Origin: Massilia agrisoli
GTDB lineage: Bacteria > Pseudomonadota > Gammaproteobacteria > Burkholderiales > Burkholderiaceae_D
Assembly (NCBI RefSeq): GCF_020831365.1
Contig: NZ_JAJHPV010000006.1
Span: 1 to 64,000, forward strand
Length of the DNA stretch: 64,000 nucleotides
Direction of reading: 5' to 3'
Shown here: in pieces, positions 54,699 to 64,000 of the stretch
How the letters are laid out: each line of letters starts with the position of its first letter
Position numbering within the stretch: position 1 is the stretch's first letter
The notes under the pieces: generated by a model
Seen by the model: the letters and a program-made list of their open reading frames with translations, nothing else
What the model was told of the DNA's origin: nothing
Database searches by the model: none
Translations under genes and position numbers: made by a program

Positions 54699-55979
54699 AT
54701 GATCGATACCGCAAGTCCCGACAACACCCGCTCGCACCTGCGGGTCCGAGATTTCTATCTCGGGCGACAGCCCATCCTTGGCCGCGACCAGGCGCTATAC
54801 GGTTACGAACTGCTGTTTCGCAGTGCGCCGCTTGGGCCCGCCGGCATCGATTCCGACCTGTCGGCGACTGCTGCGGTGATCGCCCACGCCGCCCAGCTCG
54901 GCCTGGACCGGGTGCTGGGCGGCGCATGCGGCTTCCTCAATGTCGACGCGGAAGTGCTTAACAGCGACATCTTTGCCTTTTTGCCACGCGAAAAGCTGGT
55001 GCTGGAAATCCCCCAGTCGATGCAGCCTGGCGGCCCCCTGCTGGACCGGATCGCCGAACTGGCCGGTCACGGTTTCCGCTTCGCCCTGTCGGACGTGGGG
55101 GGCGAAACGCCCGGTTACGGCCAGCTGCTGCCGATGCTGGACTACCTCAAGATCAACCTGCGCAACACCTCGCAGGAGGCGCTTGAATGCATTGCGCCGC
55201 AGCTGAAGGCGACCGGCAAGAAGCTGGTGGCCGAGAAGGTCGAAACGCGCGAGGAATTCGACAGCTGCATGGCGCTGGGTATCGACTACTTCCAGGGCTT
55301 TTACTTTGCCCGTCCGGCCATCATCAGCGGCCGCAAACTGTCCCCGGGCCAGGTGGTCCTGCTCGAACTGATGAACCTGATCGATGCCGACGCCGACAAC
55401 ATCGTCATCGAACGCGCCGTCAAGAAAGACGTGCCCCTTGCGCTTAACCTGCTGCGGCTGGTCAATACGCCGGCCGCCGGCATCGTTCACCGCGTCGACT
55501 CGGTCAGCCAGGCGGTTACGGTACTGGGACGGCGCCAGCTGCAGCGCTGGCTGCAGATCATGCTGTACGCGGAGCCGGCGCGGCGCGGCGAAAGCATGCC
55601 GCCGCTGTTGACCCTGGCGACGGCGCGTGGCCGCCTGCTCGAACTGCTGGCGCAGCGCCTGCGTCCGGGCCAGCGCAGCGTGCCCGAGATCGCGTTCACG
55701 GTCGGCATCATGTCGCTGATGGATGCGCTGTTCGGCATGCCGATGGACGAGATCGTGCAGCAGATGCCGGTGAGTGAAGAGGTTGCCGATGCGCTGCTCA
55801 AGCGCAGTGGCTTCTTCGGTGAACTGTTGCGACTGGCTGAGAGCATCGAGATGATGGACGAGGGCGAGCAGCATGTAGCGCCCGCGCTGGCCGAACTGGC
55901 GCTGTCCGCGGAGGATCTCGGTGAACTGGAAGTCGCTGCGTTCGAATGGAGCGACAACGTCGCGCGCTACGCAATCTGA
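54699..55979 (+). CDS. EAL-like / HDOD domain signalling protein
   Basis: The protein has 426 residues. The N-terminal half is EAL-like (LGRQPILGRDQALYGYELLF at about 22-41, LEIPQSM, IDYFQGFYFARP). The signature ELLFR replaces EAL, so phosphodiesterase activity is unlikely. A C-terminal HDOD domain (about 205-400, PLALNLLRLVNTPAAG) follows. The YuxH-type layout is found in proteins that sense or relay second messengers and motility signals. It is monocistronic and ends 48 bases before the stop of the convergent SPW gene. Confidence 0.88.
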   Translation: MIDTASPDNTRSHLRVRDFYLGRQPILGRDQALYGYELLFRSAPLGPAGIDSDLSATAAVIAHAAQLGLDRVLGGACGFLNVDAEVLNSDIFAFLPREKLVLEIPQSMQPGGPLLDRIAELAGHGFRFALSDVGGETPGYGQLLPMLDYLKINLRNTSQEALECIAPQLKATGKKLVAEKVETREEFDSCMALGIDYFQGFYFARPAIISGRKLSPGQVVLLELMNLIDADADNIVIERAVKKDVPLALNLLRLVNTPAAGIVHRVDSVSQAVTVLGRRQLQRWLQIMLYAEPARRGESMPPLLTLATARGRLLELLAQRLRPGQRSVPEIAFTVGIMSLMDALFGMPMDEIVQQMPVSEEVADALLKRSGFFGELLRLAESIEMMDEGEQHVAPALAELALSAEDLGELEVAAFEWSDNVARYAI

Positions 55980-56026
55980 TGTGCAAACAAACGCGAACCC
56001 GAAGGTTCGCGTTGTTGTTTGGGCGC

Positions 56027-56404
56027 TCAGTGCGCGCCGCCCGTGCCAGCCCACTGGCGGTGCAGGTCCGGGTCGCTGCGCAGCTCCCACAAGCCCAGCA
56101 CGACCACGGCGATGCCGACGATGACCGAATTGGTCATCATCGCGCCCCTGTCGGCAAAGGCTGGCACCCATGGAGAAATCGCTATCCATGCCCCCAGCAT
56201 CAGGTTGGCCGCCACTGCCCAGAAGTAGGTTTTGTAGAGATCGAAGGCGGCCAGCACTGCCATCACGGCGCCAACGATGTACGCGTTGATTGCCTGTGGC
56301 GAGTCGGTCGCGAGTCCAAGCACCCAGGGTGAAACGAACAGCCATACGCCCAGCAGCAGGATGACCTGGTCCTGCCAGCGCTTGGCGGAGAAGTGCAGTG
56401 CCAT
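56027..56404 (-). CDS. SPW repeat membrane protein
   Basis: The protein has 125 residues and four membrane helices. Two SPW motifs (FVSPWVLGLA and AISPWVPAFA) define the SPW repeat family of unknown function. ATG 56404 has a good GGAGG site; the upstream extension is cysteine-rich and unlikely. Confidence 0.85.
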   Translation of the reverse strand: MALHFSAKRWQDQVILLLGVWLFVSPWVLGLATDSPQAINAYIVGAVMAVLAAFDLYKTYFWAVAANLMLGAWIAISPWVPAFADRGAMMTNSVIVGIAVVVLGLWELRSDPDLHRQWAGTGGAH

Positions 56405-56561
56405 ATAGCCTCCGTGAAGACAGTCCGGCGCGAAAAAGCAGCCGCCACAGGCGTCGCGCCGACACGCCCGCAACAGTGCTTGGACGGCGGAGGGGAGGCA
56501 AAAGTTCTGGCAAATCCGCAGTGCGGCGATCTCGATATCGCCGCCCGCGTCGTTGCCGGGC

Positions 56562-60326
<3,765 letters not shown>

Positions 60327-60644
60327 GTTGTGCTTTCAGTTGGCAATGGCCGGGCGGGCGCAACCCCGGGTCTAAAATTATACGTCATCATTAACGATCG
60401 CTTATCGCAGTGCAGCATTTCGATTTGCAAACAGCGTTTGTATCTTTATGTATTAAACCGTGACACAGAAACATGAGGATACAAAACCTGATCGCTCAGC
60501 AATCTTTACGTTACATGGCAAGGCGACAATCACAGTATTGACAGGTTTCGGGAGCAGGGTTTGCCCCGCAAATCAAACAATAGGCAGGAATCGCGCCGCC
60601 TGTCGCGTGCGCGGACGATCCGCCGTCGATATGAAGGATGAGGA
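60327..60644. other. Intergenic gap between metH and the BrnA-like gene (divergent promoters)
   Basis: These 318 bases hold no convincing gene. A minus-strand -10 (TATAAT, 60377-60382) serves metH but has no good -35. A plus-strand pair TTGCAA (60425) and TATGTA (60447), spacer 16, could serve the BrnA-like gene. A minus-strand frame ending in a CxxC pair is treated as chance. No riboswitch was recognised. Confidence 0.4.
60377..60382 (-). promoter_or_regulatory. -10 element for metH
   Basis: TATAAT on the minus strand lies about 50 bases upstream of the metH ATG and fits the consensus exactly. No clear -35 is seen at 16-18 bases. Confidence 0.5.
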
Positions 60645-60899
60645 ATGAACAAGGATTTTGCACCGGTATGGGATGAACCAGCGCAGGGAAACTACCTGAG
60701 CAGCGCACCGCAGCAGCAGCCTGCCAAGAACACCAACACCCAGCAGAAGCAGATCGTGACGATCCGCCTGGACGTGGACATGCTCGACTGGTTCAAGTCG
60801 GCAGGCCCGGGCTACCAGACCCGCATCAACCAGTTGCTGCGTGACCATATGGAAGCCGAGCGCGCCAAGGCCGCCGCGGCCAGCGACGAAGCCGCTTAA
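60645..60899 (+). CDS. BrnA antitoxin-like protein without a BrnT partner
   Basis: The protein has 84 residues. The C-terminal [20 protein letters not shown] and [10 protein letters not shown] segments match the BrnA family, where this ribbon-helix-helix part binds DNA. The N-terminal half is Gln/Asn-rich and disordered. No BrnT toxin gene lies on either side. The gene is complete and has an AGGA site. It shares stop-codon bases with fmt (TTAA read on both strands). Confidence 0.75.
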   Translation: MNKDFAPVWDEPAQGNYLSSAPQQQPAKNTNTQQKQIVTIRLDVDMLDWFKSAGPGYQTRINQLLRDHMEAERAKAAAASDEAA

Positions 60900-61852
60900 T
60901 CGAAACAGAGTCCTTCCAGCGGGAATCCCTTGAGGAATTCCTGCGCTGGAAGGCGCTTGCCGCCTGGTTTTTGCAGTTCGTTCAGGCGCAAGGTTCCTTC
61001 CTTGCATGCCACCACGATGCCGTGCTGCGCATCGGCCGCCAGCACCTGTCCCGGCAGGGCCGCGCTGCCGGCAGGCAGTGCTTCCGCACCCCAGACCTTG
61101 ATCGTTACACCGTTGACTTCGGCATGCGCGCCGGGGAAGGGATTGAACGCGCGGATCTTGCGCGCGATCGCCGCTGCGGGCAGCGAAAAATCGATCGCCG
61201 CTTCATCCTTGCTGATCTTGGCCGCGTAGGTGATGCCAGCTTGCGGCTGGGGGACGGCCTTGACGTTGCCCAGCTCCATTTCGCGCAGGGCCGCGACGAT
61301 CATCTGCCCGCCCAGCGCGGCAAGCTTGTCGTGCAAGGTGGCGGTGGTGTCGGACGGGGCGATCGCCACGCGCTCCATCATCAGCATCGGGCCGGTATCC
61401 AGGCCTTCTTCCATTTCCATGATGGTCACGCCGGTTTCCGCATCGCCGGCTTCGATGGCGCGGTGGATCGGCGCGGCGCCGCGCCAGCGCGGCAGCAGCG
61501 AACCGTGGATGTTGATGCAGGGCTTGATGTTGAGCGTGCTGAGCGGCAGGATCAGGCCGTAGGCGGCCACCACCATCACGTCGTAGTCCAGCGCGCGCAG
61601 GCGCGCATGCGCGGCGGCAGCCTGGGCCGCGCGCTCCGGGTCCTTGCTGTCCATGCGCAGCGACAGCGGCTGCAATACCTCGATGCCATGCGCCAGCGCG
61701 TACTGCTTGACGGCGGAGGCCTGCAGCTGCATGCCGCGCCCCGCGGGGCGGTCGGGCTGGGTCAGGACCAGGGGGATTTCAAAGCCGGCCTCGTGCAGGG
61801 CACACAGGGCGACAGCGGCAAACTCCGGGGTGCCGGCAAAGACGACTTTCAT
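60896..61852 (-). CDS. fmt: Methionyl-tRNA formyltransferase
   Basis: The protein has 318 residues, full length. [16 protein letters not shown], the catalytic region [20 protein letters not shown] and [16 protein letters not shown] are intact; the C-terminal OB-like domain follows. It formylates initiator Met-tRNA. It lies 8 bases after def, the usual def-fmt pair. Confidence 0.95.
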   Translation of the reverse strand: MKVVFAGTPEFAAVALCALHEAGFEIPLVLTQPDRPAGRGMQLQASAVKQYALAHGIEVLQPLSLRMDSKDPERAAQAAAAHARLRALDYDVMVVAAYGLILPLSTLNIKPCINIHGSLLPRWRGAAPIHRAIEAGDAETGVTIMEMEEGLDTGPMLMMERVAIAPSDTTATLHDKLAALGGQMIVAALREMELGNVKAVPQPQAGITYAAKISKDEAAIDFSLPAAAIARKIRAFNPFPGAHAEVNGVTIKVWGAEALPAGSAALPGQVLAADAQHGIVVACKEGTLRLNELQKPGGKRLPAQEFLKGFPLEGLCFD

Positions 61853-61860
61853 TGCGCGCT

Positions 61861-62403
61861 TTAGTAGCGGCGACCGGCAGCGCGCAGGGCGGCTTCACGC
61901 TCGAGCCCGCGTTCTTCCTTGATCATCTTGGCCTTGATACGGTTGCGCTTGAGGGGCGACAGGTATTCGACGAAGATCTTGCCCTTCAGGTGGTCCATTT
62001 CATGCTGGATGCAGACCGCCATCAGGCCATCGGCCGACAGCTCGAAGGGCACGCCTTGCGCATCGAGCGCGCGCACCTTGACCTGGGACGGGCGTTCCAC
62101 GCCATCGTAGATGCCCGGTACCGACAGGCAGCCTTCGTCATAGACGGTCTTTTCGTCGCTGGCCCAGATGATTTCCGGGTTGATGAACACGCGCAGGTCA
62201 TCCTTGGTTTCCGTGATATCCACGATCAGCAGCTGCTCATGCACGTCAACCTGGCTCGCGGCCAGCCCGACGCCGGGTGCGTCGTACATGGTCTCGGCCA
62301 TGTCGGCGACCAGCTTGTTGATACGGTCGCCGAATTCGGTGACCGGCTTGGCGACCTTGTGCAGGCGTGCATCGGGGTAGCGGAGGATATTCAGGATTGC
62401 CAT
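61861..62403 (-). CDS. def: Peptide deformylase
   Basis: The protein has 180 residues. The three PDF motifs are present: [16 protein letters not shown] (metal Cys) and QHEMDHLKG (metal His pair and catalytic Glu). A basic C-terminal tail of about 20 residues extends beyond E. coli Def. It removes the formyl group from new proteins. It is divergent from the LysM gene. Confidence 0.96.
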   Translation of the reverse strand: MAILNILRYPDARLHKVAKPVTEFGDRINKLVADMAETMYDAPGVGLAASQVDVHEQLLIVDITETKDDLRVFINPEIIWASDEKTVYDEGCLSVPGIYDGVERPSQVKVRALDAQGVPFELSADGLMAVCIQHEMDHLKGKIFVEYLSPLKRNRIKAKMIKEERGLEREAALRAAGRRY

Positions 62404-62685
62404 AGGTTCGTTCAGCTCAGTAACAATTTAATAATCGATTCGTTGTTGCGGGTGTAAAAAATGCCTTAAAACAACAAAATCACACAGTCCGCCACGGTAG
62501 TCGGGCGCAGTATTTCTTGCTACTTCAAGGATTTATGTGCAGAATTTGATCCAGTACGGCAACCCTTTACTCTCAGCAAGTTGCATAGGGGAGCGCTCAA
62601 TCTGCTGCCTTTTGCGCCGTGGCGCGCAGTGGGTGACGGGTTCAGCCAGCAATTTTGTGTAATGCCGCACTTATCGGACATCTCA

Positions 62686-63783
62686 ATGAAAAATTTTAGC
62701 ACAGTCGGCGCCCGTATTGCAGGAGCAGCGCTCGTTGCCGGCCTGATGGCAGCACCGGCGCAGGCAGCAAACTGCGCGTTCCGCCCGAATGCGCCTGACC
62801 AGCACCTGGTGGTCAAAGGCGACACGCTGTGGGATATCTCCGGCAAGTTCCTCGAGCATCCGTGGTGCTGGCCGCAAGTGTGGGGCATGAACCGCGACGA
62901 AATCCGCAACCCGCACTGGATCTACCCGGGCCAGATCGTCTGGTTCGACCGCAAGACCGGCCGCCTGTCGCTGAACAAGCCGGGCGACGACGGCGCTGCC
63001 GGCCAGCCGGGCATCACCCGCCTGTCGCCGCAGCTGCGCACCGAAGGACTGGGACGCGACGCGATCCCGTCGATCGCGCCGGCCATCATTGAACCATTCC
63101 TGACCCGCCCGCTGGTGGTGGGCGTGGATGAACTGGCCAGCGCGCCGCGCATTGCCGCGTCGCAGGAAGGCCGCCTGTACCTGGGCCAGGGCGACAAGGT
63201 CTACGTCAAGGGCGAACTGAACGGCGTCAGGTCGTTCCAGGTATTCCGTCCCGGCACGGCCTTGAAAGATCCCGAAACCGGCGCCTTGCTCGGTTACGAG
63301 GCGCAGTATCTCGGCACCGTCGCGCTGCAGGCCGAAGCGAAGCCGGGCGTCGATGTGCATACCTTTACTGTCGGCAGCTCACACCAGGAAATGGGCGTGG
63401 GCGACCGCCTCGCGCCAGTGCCGCCGGAAGGCATGCGCAGCTACGTGCCGCATCCGCCGGAGACCCAGGTGAACGCCCGCGTGGTGTCGATCTACAATGG
63501 CGTCAGCTACGCCGGACAGAACCAGATCATCAGCATCAACCGCGGTTCGGTTGACGGACTCGATGTCGGCTCCGTGCTCCAGCTGTACCATTTCGGTAAG
63601 GTTGTGGCAGATCCTGGCGGCGATAAAGGCATGCTGGGCATCCGCAGGCCGACCATCAAGCTGCCGGACGAGCAATACGGCAATCTGTTCATCTTCCGCG
63701 TGTTCAAGAACGTCTCGTACGGCTTGGTCATGCAGGTAACAGACCCGGTGCAGGTCGGCGACGTGGCTAAATCACCGGAGTAA
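62686..63783 (+). CDS. LysM domain-containing exported protein
   Basis: The protein has 365 residues. A signal peptide (to about 28, APAQA-AN) is followed by one LysM domain (HLVVKGDTLWDISGKFLEHP) that should bind peptidoglycan. A C-terminal region of about 280 residues has no family I can name. The start is ATG 62686. The gene sits between def and dprA, its usual place in Betaproteobacteria. Confidence 0.87.
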   Translation: MKNFSTVGARIAGAALVAGLMAAPAQAANCAFRPNAPDQHLVVKGDTLWDISGKFLEHPWCWPQVWGMNRDEIRNPHWIYPGQIVWFDRKTGRLSLNKPGDDGAAGQPGITRLSPQLRTEGLGRDAIPSIAPAIIEPFLTRPLVVGVDELASAPRIAASQEGRLYLGQGDKVYVKGELNGVRSFQVFRPGTALKDPETGALLGYEAQYLGTVALQAEAKPGVDVHTFTVGSSHQEMGVGDRLAPVPPEGMRSYVPHPPETQVNARVVSIYNGVSYAGQNQIISINRGSVDGLDVGSVLQLYHFGKVVADPGGDKGMLGIRRPTIKLPDEQYGNLFIFRVFKNVSYGLVMQVTDPVQVGDVAKSPE

Positions 63784-63790
63784 AACCGCC

Positions 63791-64000
63791 GTGCAAGACA
63801 CGGACCCCACGCAGCAATCAGCCCAGCCCGATCTCCGCGGCTGGCTGCGCCTGTCCCTGGTGCCAGGCGTCGGCTGCGTGCTCGGTGCGCGGCTGCTCGA
63901 CGCCTTCGGTTGCCCCGCGGCCGTGTTCGCGGCCAGCCGCGATGCAGTGGCCGCCCTGTGCGGCGCGCCTGTTGCCGATGCGCTTGCCGCGCCGCCTCCC
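63791..64000 (+). CDS. dprA: DNA-processing protein DprA, N-terminal part only
   Basis: An open frame of 70 codons starts at GTG 63791, 7 bases after the LysM gene, and runs off the right edge. LRGWLRLSLVPGVG is the N-terminal helix-hairpin start of DprA, followed by LGARLLDAFGCPAAVFAA. DprA loads RecA on incoming DNA in transformation. The Rossmann-like domain lies outside the window. Confidence 0.85.
   Translation, partial: MQDTDPTQQSAQPDLRGWLRLSLVPGVGCVLGARLLDAFGCPAAVFAASRDAVAALCGAPVADALAAPPP

Noticed and set aside
60327-60460. Cobalamin or SAH riboswitch upstream of metH
   Set aside because: Looked for because metH is often so controlled, but no B12 box or SAH-type pairing was recognised in the leader.
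60511-60708. Minus-strand frame with two CxxC pairs near its end (CLICGANPAPETCQYCDC), resembling a zinc ribbon
   Set aside because: It overlaps the 5' part of the BrnA-like gene and lacks a good ribosome site. The rest of the product is not protein-like, so the cysteines are probably chance.

Overview
The window looks like a chromosomal segment of a high-GC betaproteobacterium of the family Oxalobacteraceae, most likely the Massilia/Telluria/Duganella/Janthinobacterium group. The signs are the 23S and 5S rRNA sequences, families largely confined to Betaproteobacteria (DUF1840, DUF3567, TorF-glnK-amtB, LysM-dprA beside def-fmt), and very large Ig/DUF4214 surface proteins. This placement comes from recognising families by eye; no search was run.

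Layout. Positions 1-500 hold the 3' end of an rRNA operon (23S end, 5S, a strong terminator) and a REP-like inverted repeat. On the minus strand, 526-4261 holds DUF1840, an MFS transporter, a lipoprotein and the ComM/YifB ATPase. From 12521 down to 4380 is the most unusual part: a tightly spaced minus-strand operon of APS kinase (makes PAPS), a PAPS-dependent sulfotransferase, and a 2220-residue RTX/Ig-repeat surface protein. A near-perfect 22-bp palindrome lies in its leader. Upstream are a hybrid histidine kinase and ubiK. Positions 15160-18022 hold a torF-glnK-amtB nitrogen operon with a good sigma-54 promoter and an upstream NtrC-like site. Positions 18181-26740 (plus) hold gshA, gshB, a regulatory-type PTS (IIA-Man, HPr, EI), metX-metW, an M48 peptidase and a pseudouridine synthase. 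A second DUF4214/Ig protein (26741-29437, minus) abuts the latter with no gap.

Positions 29653-34521 hold exonuclease III, pyrE and the gatCAB operon. Positions 34844-41612 hold the rod-shape cluster mreBCD-mrdA-mrdB-rlpA. Positions 41623-47665 (minus) hold argS, a SPOR protein, dsbA, an SDR, birA, coaX and a second SPOR protein. Positions 47848-53345 (plus) hold rsmB, a DUF4390 protein, an NtrY-like kinase, a response regulator without an AAA+ domain, and a short CobW-like protein without a P-loop. The remainder holds DUF3567, a glutamine amidotransferase, an EAL-like/HDOD protein, an SPW protein, metH, an orphan BrnA-like antitoxin, fmt-def, a LysM protein and the start of dprA, which runs off the end.

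Most of the window is housekeeping DNA in conserved order. The accessory parts are the two large surface proteins, the sulfation genes beside the first, and the palindromic repeats. The main inference is that the cysC-sulfotransferase-adhesin operon is a self-contained module for sulfating a secreted protein or its glycan. The sequence shows the gene order and motifs, not the substrate.
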